Notes under the pieces: model-generated
The model's database searches: none
Told to the model about the DNA's origin: nothing
The model's input: only the letters and a program-made list of their open reading frames with translations
Source: Gemmatimonadota bacterium
GTDB taxonomy: Bacteria > Gemmatimonadota > Gemmatimonadetes > Gemmatimonadales > GWC2-71-9
NCBI GenBank assembly: GCA_029862935.1
Contig: JAOTWK010000139.1
Span: 1 to 8,375 of the forward strand
Reading direction: 5' to 3'
Length of the DNA stretch: 8,375 bases
Made by a program: the position numbers and the translations under genes
In this document: positions 1 through 7,504 of the stretch, piece by piece
Layout of the letters: each line of letters starts with the position of its first letter
Numbering within the stretch: the first letter of the stretch is position 1

Positions 1-377
1 GGCCGAAACGCCTCGGCGAACGCGATCATGTAGAACGCCACCGAGATCGCCTGCGACAAGTAAAGCGAGATCCCGATGGCTCCCCCGATCGTCGTGCCGA
101 ACGACCGAGAGATGATGTAGTACTCGCCTCCGCCTTCTACCCGTCGGTTCGTCGCGATCTCCGAGATGGCAAGTGCCGTCGGGATCGTCACCAAATGTCC
201 CATGAGCACGACGAGCAGCACGCCCAAGAGACCGACATTCCCCACAGCGTAGCCGAAGCGAAGGAACAGGATCGCACCCAGAATCGTGCTGATACTGGCG
301 AGGAAGACCGGCGCTGTGCCGAACCCGTGCCCGGACGTGGCGCCAGTCGGCCGCTGCGCGGGTGCTGGGTTACTCAT
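1..377 (-). CDS. SLC12-like (cation-chloride cotransporter/APC superfamily) permease, N-terminal part
   Basis: This is the first 125 residues of an inner-membrane transporter; the rest lies beyond base 1. After a polar N-terminus (about residues 1-18) there are three hydrophobic spans, at roughly 22-44, 48-72 and 95-122. The block IATNRRVEGGGEYYIISRS (residues 75-92) followed by an FGTTIGGAIG stretch closely matches the signature of SLC12 Na-K-Cl/K-Cl cotransporters (IATN..V.GGGAYYLISRSLG..FGGAIG). The likely role is ion-coupled transport of chloride with a cation, or of amino acids as in other APC members; the substrate cannot be read from this part. The start is the ATG at 377-375. An ATG just upstream runs straight into a stop, and the Shine-Dalgarno sequence is weak. 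It lies 96 bases downstream of icd on the same strand, with a hairpin between, so it may be transcribed separately. Confidence 0.85.
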   Translation of the reverse strand, partial: MSNPAPAQRPTGATSGHGFGTAPVFLASISTILGAILFLRFGYAVGNVGLLGVLLVVLMGHLVTIPTALAISEIATNRRVEGGGEYYIISRSFGTTIGGAIGISLYLSQAISVAFYMIAFAEAFR

Positions 378-416
378 GGGAACCCCATATATGCCATCGG
401 CAGCCCCATACACAAG

Positions 417-447
417 GCCCTGCGGTTACGAACAGCGGCCGCAGGGC
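417..447 (-). terminator. Inverted repeat after icd, possible terminator
   Basis: GCCCTGCGG at 417-425 and CCGCAGGGC at 439-447 form a perfect 9-bp GC-rich stem with a 13-base loop, starting 27 bases past the icd stop codon. On the minus strand the stem is followed by CTTGTGTATGG, which is only loosely T-rich. It could be an imperfect intrinsic terminator, or a processing or mRNA-stabilising hairpin that lowers transporter expression relative to icd. Confidence 0.5.
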
Positions 448-473
448 ACAGCGAGAAATGTGATGGTTGGCGT

Positions 474-1823
<1,350 letters not shown>

Positions 1824-1962
1824 GCTCTGCTCTCCTCACCTCGTCAAACCCTCACACACGAACGAGTCGGGACGTGACCTGTCCTGAAAAAACACTGTAA
1901 GAATACCACGATGGCGCCAGGTGCGGCACGGGCGGGCCGTGTGCCGGGGCGGGAAGTGCAAA

Positions 1963-1985
1963 CGGCCGACCTGTGGGGCCGGCCG
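1963..1985 (-). terminator. Hairpin between the lipoprotein gene and icd, weak terminator candidate
   Basis: CGGCCGACC at 1963-1971 and GGCCGGCCG at 1977-1985 pair in eight of nine positions around a 5-base loop. It lies 30 bases past the lipoprotein stop codon. The minus-strand sequence after the stem begins GTTTGCAC, with a run of only three T, so intrinsic termination is doubtful. The surrounding 1824-2015 stretch is otherwise empty apart from the icd leader and a second imperfect hairpin near 1925-1946. Confidence 0.3.
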
Positions 1986-2015
1986 CTTAGGGAATCGGGT
2001 TCGCGGAGAGGGGAC

Positions 2016-2657
2016 TCAGTCGCCTCGAACCCACTGTGGTCGGAGATCGTGCGTCACTTCGTAGATCAGGATCTCCACCAAACGCCCGTACGCGTCGTCC
2101 GGGTTTTCGGCGGCAAAGAACGGCTCACCGTCGAGCAGGCCAATCTCGCCCACGGTCTCCGTCGCACGTCCGGTCTTACTCCACATCGTGGCGCCCGACT
2201 CGGTCGAGAGCATCCGGACCGTCATTTCCACGTTCACCGACGCCTCCACTCGTGGCAACTGAAAGCCCGCCAACACGCCACGTGGCTTGACGTCGGACAC
2301 TTTCATGTGGCCGAGGAACACGGCCGGAATCCCATACTCGTTTCCAATCGCCCGCGCCGCGCGCGCGCCGAGCTCACGCTCGCCAATCTCGTCGAGCACC
2401 CGCTCCGCGGCGCCCAACTCCAACACCTCCACACCCGGCTGGCCGTCCAGAATGGCCTGCGCAAACCGGCCCGTGGCAAGCTCGTTGAGCGACCCCTTGG
2501 CGTTCTCGATCGTGAACCCAACCAGGCCCACGCGGTACATCTCCGTCAGGTCAAGGCGAGGCGGAACGAGCACTTTGTTCCCGCCGCAGGCCGTGACCAG
2601 CGCCAGGCACCCTGTCAAACCAGCCAACAGCCCCAAACGCCGACGCAACATCCACAT
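2016..2657 (-). CDS. Lipoprotein, possibly CsgG/LpoB-like fold
   Basis: A predicted lipoprotein of 213 residues with no firm family assignment. From the chosen start the protein begins MWMLRRR, then a hydrophobic stretch and the lipobox VTAC, with the lipidated cysteine at residue 24, followed by GGNK. The mature part starts with a beta-strand like YRVGLVGFT. A segment about a target that is 'ELGAAERVLDEIG' and a later EYGIPAVFLG strand recall the alternating fold of CsgG, LpoB or TolB N-terminal proteins, in which an 'error-prone regulator' string is replaced by VxxLGxxxRVLDE. That resemblance is by eye only. The reading frame stays open to 2819, but the added Arg-rich 54 residues would bury the signal peptide inside the protein, so I start at 2657; the ATG at 2651 is an equal alternative. 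It is transcribed away from the M28 peptidase gene and lies upstream of icd. Confidence 0.8.
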   Translation of the reverse strand: MWMLRRRLGLLAGLTGCLALVTACGGNKVLVPPRLDLTEMYRVGLVGFTIENAKGSLNELATGRFAQAILDGQPGVEVLELGAAERVLDEIGERELGARAARAIGNEYGIPAVFLGHMKVSDVKPRGVLAGFQLPRVEASVNVEMTVRMLSTESGATMWSKTGRATETVGEIGLLDGEPFFAAENPDDAYGRLVEILIYEVTHDLRPQWVRGD

Positions 2658-2661
2658 GCTG

Positions 2662-2666
2662 CCTCC
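2662..2666 (-). promoter_or_regulatory. Shine-Dalgarno that decides the lipoprotein start
   Basis: GGAGG on the minus strand lies 4 bases before the ATG at 2657 and 10 bases before the ATG at 2651. No comparable site was noticed in front of the far upstream ATG codons near 2819. This supports a start at the signal peptide; it does not settle which of the two close ATG codons is used. Confidence 0.6.
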
Positions 2667-3028
2667 CGGGTGTCTCGAACGAGGTCGTCTTCGCCTGCGG
2701 GTCACGCGCCCATCCCACACTGTCAGGTTCGGACGCACGACCCGTCCGGCACGAAGCCGGAGTTCCGGTACGGCCCCAATGTACAACGTCGGCTTGAGCT
2801 TGTTTGCGGTGACCATCACCCGTCCCTCCTCGACCTCCTATGACCTCGCCACCCCGCCCACCGTCACGTCCGCCTCCCAGCGTGCCCCATTCATTGGGCA
2901 AACGCGGTGCCGCTCCCGTGGGAACTACGTAACTCTTTACTGGATAAGTGATTACGGGAGTCGCAGCAGTACGGATTCGCCGGTTGCTGTCACCGCACGG
3001 GGACGCGGCCGTTCAGAGATCGACGCAT

Positions 3029-3070
3029 GGGGAGGGAGAGGGTTGGGATTGGAGGAGGGGTAGCGGGGGG
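3029..3070 (+). other. G-rich tract matching the G-quadruplex pattern
   Basis: Four G runs at 3029-3032, 3034-3036, 3040-3042 and 3045-3047 are separated by loops of 1, 3 and 2 bases (A, AGA, TT), which satisfies the usual G3+N1-7 rule. Two more runs follow, at 3057-3060 and 3065-3070. The tract is on the coding strand about 205-245 bases before the M28 peptidase start. Confidence 0.6.
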
Positions 3071-3080
3071 CACAACAGCG

Positions 3081-3148
3081 GCGGCAGGGCGGCAGTCGTC
3101 AACGTCGTCAGATGGTCAGAGCCGTTGGCAGGAGCGGCAGGGCGGCAG
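3081..3148 (+). repeat. 15-base direct repeat, two copies
   Basis: GCGGCAGGGCGGCAG occurs at 3081-3095 and again at 3134-3148, 53 bases apart start to start. Each copy is itself built from two GCGGCAG-like units. Just after, GCAGAAGGTACC (3145-3156) is nearly repeated as GCAGAGGTACC (3180-3190). The unit may belong to a dispersed intergenic repeat family or be a local duplication. Confidence 0.6.
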
Positions 3149-3273
3149 AAGGTACCGCGACAGCCGAAAGCAGACGGCCGCAGAGGTACCTACACCCTGA
3201 CGTCTCCGAGCAGCTCCGCTATTTTCCTCCGCACGCGTCCCAGCCCCACAACACAGGAACGAGGAAGAACCCG

Positions 3274-4839
3274 ATGACGACCGTACGTCTGCTTGGCGCG
3301 GTGCTCGCCCTGACCACTGCATCCGCGATGGCTCCGCAGGTGGCAACATCCCAAACATTCCCCAGCGACGACCATGTCATTCGTCAGATGTGGTCGGAAG
3401 GCATGGAGCGCTCGCAGACGGAGCGTCTGGCACAGGTGCTGATGGACTCGATCGGCCCGCGGCTCGCTGGGTCGCCGCAGCTCGCGGCGGCTGTTGATTG
3501 GCTGGTTCAGACCTATGAGCGCTGGGGTGTGCCGGTTCGCAAGGAACAATACGGCACCTGGAATGGCTGGCAACAGGGTGCCCTACACGTCGATCTCACG
3601 GCACCGCGAGTCCAGACACTCGAGGCCGAGCTCCTCGCGTGGAGCCCCGGAACGGATGGCATGGTAGAGGGCGACGCCGTCATGGTACCGGAACTGGCAT
3701 CGCAAGCTGCCGTCACCGAGTGGTTGCCGTCGGTGCAGGGGAAGTTCGTGCTCGCCTCTGCGCCCGAGCCTATGTGCCGCGCGCCGCAAGAGCTGGAAAC
3801 GTACGCGCGAGAGGAGACGGTGACTCGACTGCAGCAACAGCGCACACAGCACCAGCGGTCCTACCGCCGGCGGATGGCGCTCTTGGGTGGTCGCAGCGCG
3901 GCCCGTCGTCTCGAGGACGCGGGAGCCATTGGCATCATCACGTCGCGATGGTCCGGTGGCTGGGGCGTCAACAAGATCTTCAGCACGGCAAGCGAGAGAA
4001 TCCCTTCGATCGACCTCAGTTGTGAAGACTACGGTCTCGTATTCCGATTGGCCGCGCACAATCAGGGACCACGACTCCGCATGCACGCTGAAGCGACGGA
4101 TCTCGGCATCGTGCCGCAATTCAACGTGATCGCGGAAGTCAGGGGGAGCGAACTACCGGACGAGTACGTGCTCCTCGGTGCCCACGTCGACTCGTGGCAC
4201 GGGGCGACCGGAGCGACCGACAACGGAACCGGCACGATTACGATGCTCGAGGCGATGCGCATCCTGAAGGCGGCATATCCCAATCCGCGCCGAACCATCC
4301 TTGTCGGTCACTGGGGAGCTGAAGAAATGGGGCTCATCGGATCGGGCTCGTTCCGGGAAGATCACCCCGAGGTGGTTGACGGACTCCAGGCCGCGTTCAA
4401 CCAGGACAATGGCACCTGGCGCATCGAGCGCATCGAGGGGCAGGGCCTGCTCTATGCCGGCGACCACATTGGGCGATGGATGTCGCATGTTCCTCCTGAG
4501 ATCGCCGACCACGTGACGCTGGAATTCCCCGGCGCCCAAAACAACACAGGGAGCGATCACGTCTCGTTCTTGTGTACGGGAGCCCCATCGTTCCGGCTGC
4601 AATCGGCATACGACGAATACCGTCAGTACACGTGGCACACCAACCGCGACACCTACGACAAGATCGTGTTCGACGATCTCAAGAACAACGCCACACTCGC
4701 CGCGATGCTGGTGTACGCGGCATCGGAAGATCCCGAGCGGGTGCCGCGTGACCGCGCTCTGCTCCCCACGAATCCCAGGACGGGAGAGCCACGTGAGTGG
4801 GTCGGGTGTTTCCCGCCCCGCAGGAGTCCGCCGCAATAG
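3274..4839 (+). CDS. Secreted M28 family zinc peptidase (carboxypeptidase Q-like)
   Basis: A 521-residue exported metallopeptidase. A signal peptide covers about residues 1-26, then a pre-domain with the block LAQVLMDSIGPRLAGSP (52-68). Residues of about 120-285 look like the PA-type insert seen in carboxypeptidase Q (PGCP) relatives. The catalytic domain has the full co-catalytic zinc set: H304 in GAHVDSWH, bridging D316 in ATDNGTG, catalytic E350 and ligand E351 in WGAEEMG, D378 in NQDNG, and H455 in WHTNRD. The likely role is release of N-terminal amino acids from peptides or dipeptides outside the cytoplasm. The start ATG at 3274 has GAGG at 3261-3264, nine bases upstream, and directly precedes the signal peptide; the frame is open further upstream to 3112, but that part is not protein-like. 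Followed after 110 bases by the MscS gene, a gap large enough for a new promoter. Confidence 0.95.
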   Translation: MTTVRLLGAVLALTTASAMAPQVATSQTFPSDDHVIRQMWSEGMERSQTERLAQVLMDSIGPRLAGSPQLAAAVDWLVQTYERWGVPVRKEQYGTWNGWQQGALHVDLTAPRVQTLEAELLAWSPGTDGMVEGDAVMVPELASQAAVTEWLPSVQGKFVLASAPEPMCRAPQELETYAREETVTRLQQQRTQHQRSYRRRMALLGGRSAARRLEDAGAIGIITSRWSGGWGVNKIFSTASERIPSIDLSCEDYGLVFRLAAHNQGPRLRMHAEATDLGIVPQFNVIAEVRGSELPDEYVLLGAHVDSWHGATGATDNGTGTITMLEAMRILKAAYPNPRRTILVGHWGAEEMGLIGSGSFREDHPEVVDGLQAAFNQDNGTWRIERIEGQGLLYAGDHIGRWMSHVPPEIADHVTLEFPGAQNNTGSDHVSFLCTGAPSFRLQSAYDEYRQYTWHTNRDTYDKIVFDDLKNNATLAAMLVYAASEDPERVPRDRALLPTNPRTGEPREWVGCFPPRRSPPQ

Positions 4840-4949
4840 TCGAGTCACGTCTCCGGATGCACATCTCAGCGTCCGGTTCCTTGGTGTTTCGTGTCAGTCG
4901 ACGGCAGCCCGCTTCAGTCGGCCGATTCACATAGCTTGGAGGAGGAAAG

Positions 4950-5828
4950 ATGGAACAGACGCTTGGACCGTTCGATCCGCAACGCCTGGTTGACATGGGA
5001 TTCGACTTCGGCCCGAAGCTGCTGGCGGCGTTGCTGGTGCTACTGGTCTTCTGGATCGTGCTGCGAGTCACGCAGCCGCCGTTACGAAGCATGCTGAAAC
5101 GTGCGGAGTTTGCGGACGCCCTCGTCGGGCTTCTCATCGACAACGTGTACAAGTTTGCTCTCATGGGATTTGGTTTCATCATGGCGGCAAGCCAACTCGG
5201 CATCAATATCGGGGCTGCGCTCGCCGGTCTTGGCGTCGCCGGCCTCGCTATCGGGTTCGCCGCACAGGATTCTGTCGCGAATACGATTGCCGGGTTTCTG
5301 ATCTTCTGGGACAAGCCGTTTCAGGTTGGGCACTTCGTGACCACTCAAAGCGAGTACGGACAGGTAACCGACATCACGATGCGAACCACCCGAATCCGCA
5401 CGCCACGCAACATCTACCTGGTCGTCCCGAACAGAAAGATCATCGAGGACGTGCTCGTCAATCATTCGATGTACGGTCACACGCGTGTCGACGTCCCACT
5501 GGGCATTGCCTACAAGGAAGACATCGACGCAGCGAGGGAGGTGTTGCTGCGGGTGGCGCGGACAGACGAACACGTGAGTGCCGATCCCCCACCTGAGGTG
5601 GTTGTGACGGAACTCGGAAACTCGAGCGTCAACCTGCAGATTCGTGTCTGGATCGATGATGCCAAGCTGGAACGACCCGTTCTTCTGCGAGTGCTCGAAG
5701 GCTCGAAGAAGGCGCTGGACCAAGCGGGTATCGAAATCCCCTTCCCGCACCTCCAGTTGTTCTTCGATGACATCCGCAAGCCCGCCGTCGAGAAGATGCA
5801 ACTCATTGCGGGGGGACAGGGAACATGA
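4950..5828 (+). CDS. Small-conductance mechanosensitive channel, MscS family
   Basis: A 292-residue inner-membrane channel that opens on membrane tension to release solutes during hypo-osmotic shock; E. coli MscS has 286 residues and the same layout. Hydrophobic spans lie at about 22-41 (TM1), 62-82 (TM2) and 87-120 (TM3). TM3 carries the Gly/Ala-rich pore helix LAGLGVAGLAIGFAAQDS (91-108), then NTIAGFLI. The position of the E. coli kink glycine G113 is Asp107 here, as in many homologues with a QD motif. The soluble beta domain contains VPNRKIIEDVLVNHS (159-173), and the C-terminal part ends in IEIPFPHLQLFF (261-272), the usual MscS finish. A strong GGAGGAGG at 4938-4945 precedes the ATG. The hydrolase gene follows after 61 bases and may be co-transcribed. 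Confidence 0.96.
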   Translation: MEQTLGPFDPQRLVDMGFDFGPKLLAALLVLLVFWIVLRVTQPPLRSMLKRAEFADALVGLLIDNVYKFALMGFGFIMAASQLGINIGAALAGLGVAGLAIGFAAQDSVANTIAGFLIFWDKPFQVGHFVTTQSEYGQVTDITMRTTRIRTPRNIYLVVPNRKIIEDVLVNHSMYGHTRVDVPLGIAYKEDIDAAREVLLRVARTDEHVSADPPPEVVVTELGNSSVNLQIRVWIDDAKLERPVLLRVLEGSKKALDQAGIEIPFPHLQLFFDDIRKPAVEKMQLIAGGQGT

Positions 5829-5889
5829 AGCACGACAATAGAACGAGGACCGACGGAGACGCCAGATGCGCTCAACGAGAGGAGACTAG

Positions 5890-6717
5890 ATGTCATATCG
5901 GCACGTGACGCTCATGGCGCTTGCGGGCACGCTGGCCTGCACGGGCAACGCGCAGCAACAAGCAGCCAACGACCAGCAGACAACGTCAGCGATCCCCGGC
6001 GCGATCCTCGGCACGGCACCAGCCCCGCAGGGCGACGCGGTGCGGTACGTCCCCACCGACGATGCCACTGTGGGCTACCTCGCCGTCCCCGACCGCGACG
6101 GGCCATTCCCCGCCCTCATTCTGATCCACGAGTGGAACGGTCTCGTCGACCGTGTGCGGCAGGTGGCCGACGCCTTTGCGAAGGAGGGATACGTGGCGTT
6201 GGCGGCGGACTTGTACCGCGGTCGAACGGGATCGAGTCGTGAGGAGAACCGAGCATTGACCCAAGAGGCACGTGGAAACCTCGATGCGGTCATTGCCAAC
6301 CTCGACGCCGCGCAACGGTTCTTGCGTGACCGCCCCGACGTAACGGGAAAGATCGGAGTCATGGGTTGGTGTTTCGGCGGCGGCATCGCGCTGAGCTACG
6401 GGTTGGGCGGCGAGCATCACGACGCGACCGCGATCTTCTACGGGTCGCTCATCGAAGACCCCGAGCAACTCCGCGCGCTCGACCACCCCGTGTACGGCAC
6501 GTTCGCCGAGAACGACCGTGGCATCCCGCCCGATCAGGTTGAGCGGTTCGCGGCAGCGCTCGATGCCATCGGTATCGAGAACGACATCCACGTCTACGAT
6601 CATGTAGGGCACGGCTTCTGGCTCAGGGTCGACGGAGATCGGGAGACCCGCGAAGCGCCGGCGACCGATGCGTGGCAGCGTCTGAAGTCGTTTCTCGCTC
6701 GCGTCCTCTCGTCATAG
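5890..6717 (+). CDS. Dienelactone hydrolase family protein, probable lipoprotein
   Basis: An alpha/beta hydrolase of 275 residues. The triad of the dienelactone hydrolase family is visible: nucleophile C161 in MGWCFGGG, D209 in FAENDRGIP, and H241 in VGHGFW; E81 in IHEWNGL matches the glutamate that activates the cysteine in DLH. Classical members open cyclic enol-lactones in chlorocatechol breakdown, but the family is broad and the substrate here is unknown. The N-terminus has a hydrophobic stretch ending TLAC (C17), which fits a lipobox loosely, followed by a Gln/Ala-rich linker to about residue 45. Export would be unusual compared with cytoplasmic DLH. GAGAGGAG lies five bases before the ATG. 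It sits 61 bases after the MscS gene and 46 bases before the lycopene cyclase gene, but nothing in the protein links it to carotenoids. Confidence 0.92.
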   Translation: MSYRHVTLMALAGTLACTGNAQQQAANDQQTTSAIPGAILGTAPAPQGDAVRYVPTDDATVGYLAVPDRDGPFPALILIHEWNGLVDRVRQVADAFAKEGYVALAADLYRGRTGSSREENRALTQEARGNLDAVIANLDAAQRFLRDRPDVTGKIGVMGWCFGGGIALSYGLGGEHHDATAIFYGSLIEDPEQLRALDHPVYGTFAENDRGIPPDQVERFAAALDAIGIENDIHVYDHVGHGFWLRVDGDRETREAPATDAWQRLKSFLARVLSS

Positions 6718-6763
6718 ACGTGGTTGACCAGCGGTGTTGCCGGTCGCGCTTGCTGGGTAGCCG

Positions 6764-7504
6764 GTGACGTATCTCCAGTTCCATGCGGCCCTGATGGTCC
6801 CGCCGCTCGTCGTGCTCGGCATCGCCGCATGGCGTGCACACCCAGCGCTTGGGCCCCGCGCCGCGTGGGCCATATGGGCCGTGCCACCGATCGCGCTGAT
6901 CTACACGACACCGTGGGACAACTACCTGGTGAAAAACGGGGTGTGGTTTTACGGCATCGATCGTGTGGTCGGGACCATCGGCTATGTACCCATCGAGGAA
7001 TACCTCTTCTTTGTCCTCCAACCACTCCTCGCAGGCGCCCTGCTCTACGTGTTGCTGGCTCGCGACCTCGCGCGCCACGGATCGGCAGCCCCTCCAACTC
7101 ACCCGGGACGCGTGCGCACAATTGGCACAACGCTGTGGCTGGCCTTGGGCATTGTCGGGCTAGCGATGCTCCGCAACGACGCGACCAGGTATCTCGGTCT
7201 GATCTTGGTCTGGTTTGCACCGGTCATTGCCGCGATGTGGCTGTTCCAGGGTCACACCATGTGGCAGGTTCGCCGAGCCGCGATACCGGCAGTCGTCGTC
7301 TCCACCATTTACCTCTGGATGGCGGACCGACTCGCCCTGGCTGAGGGCATCTGGGCAATCTCCGATCGCTACACCATCGGTCTCGCTCCGCTGGGACTTC
7401 CCGTCGAAGAGGCCACCTTCTTCCTCGTGACCACGGTGCTCTCGGTCTGCGGCGTGTTGCTGTTCCTCCTACCCAGAATTCCCGAGCTTCAAGCACACCC
7501 GTGA
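6764..7504 (+). CDS. crtYcd: Lycopene beta-cyclase, fused CrtYc-CrtYd type
   Basis: A 246-residue integral membrane enzyme predicted to cyclise the psi ends of lycopene to beta rings, giving beta-carotene via gamma-carotene. It contains both halves that are separate small proteins (CrtYc, CrtYd) in many actinobacteria. The first half has TTPWDNYLV (48-56) and VPIEEYLFFVLQ (75-86); the second has the matching PVEEATFFLVT (213-223). About six to seven hydrophobic spans are visible (near 7-23, 33-49, 78-98, 120-136, 144-161, 172-187, 217-236). One-piece forms are known in haloarchaea, some Bacteroidota/Rhodothermota and, as part of a larger fusion, in fungi. The start is GTG at 6764: an in-frame stop at 6758-6760 prevents an earlier one, and the next ATG (6794) would remove part of the first span. 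The Shine-Dalgarno is poor. The stop codon overlaps the start of the P450 gene. Confidence 0.93.
   Translation: MTYLQFHAALMVPPLVVLGIAAWRAHPALGPRAAWAIWAVPPIALIYTTPWDNYLVKNGVWFYGIDRVVGTIGYVPIEEYLFFVLQPLLAGALLYVLLARDLARHGSAAPPTHPGRVRTIGTTLWLALGIVGLAMLRNDATRYLGLILVWFAPVIAAMWLFQGHTMWQVRRAAIPAVVVSTIYLWMADRLALAEGIWAISDRYTIGLAPLGLPVEEATFFLVTTVLSVCGVLLFLLPRIPELQAHP

Larger units (their letters stand above)
2658..3273. other. Divergent intergenic region, no convincing gene
   Basis: About 615 bases separate the minus-strand lipoprotein gene from the plus-strand M28 peptidase gene, so promoters for both should lie here. I see no -35/-10 pair good enough to annotate; the stretch 2925-2955 is the most AT-rich part and a plausible place. 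The lipoprotein leader has a perfect 6-bp hairpin, TCCGGC at 2745-2750 with GCCGGA at 2756-2761. Open frames run through the region, but their translations are Arg/Pro/Ser-rich and look like GC-rich shadow frames. The region also holds a G-rich tract and a direct repeat, listed separately. Confidence 0.7.

Noticed and set aside
2658..2819. 54-codon N-terminal extension of the lipoprotein frame
   Set aside because: It would place the signal peptide and lipobox in the interior, includes a run of arginines, and has no clear ribosome site.
1911..2843. Plus-strand open frame of 310 codons opposite the lipoprotein gene
   Set aside because: The translation is Arg/His/Pro-rich and has no signal or motif, whereas the minus strand has a Shine-Dalgarno, signal peptide and lipobox.
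2925..2957. Possible promoter around the AT-richer TTACTGGATAAGTGATTA stretch
   Set aside because: No -35 element at an acceptable distance could be paired with a -10 on either strand.
3112..3273. Upstream extension of the M28 peptidase frame
   Set aside because: The ATG at 3274 has a good Shine-Dalgarno and begins a signal peptide; the extension reads through the direct repeat and is not protein-like.
4153..4848. Minus-strand open frame of 231 codons opposite the peptidase gene
   Set aside because: It overlaps the zinc-site region of a clear M28 enzyme and shows no recognisable domain.
5082..5801. Minus-strand open frame of 239 codons opposite the MscS gene
   Set aside because: MscS is intact with all family blocks; the antisense product has no motif.
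5825..5908. Small 27-codon frame whose ATG overlaps the MscS stop codon (ATGA)
   Set aside because: The overlap is attractive, but the product is a charged, low-complexity peptide that runs out of frame into the hydrolase start; it is more likely chance.
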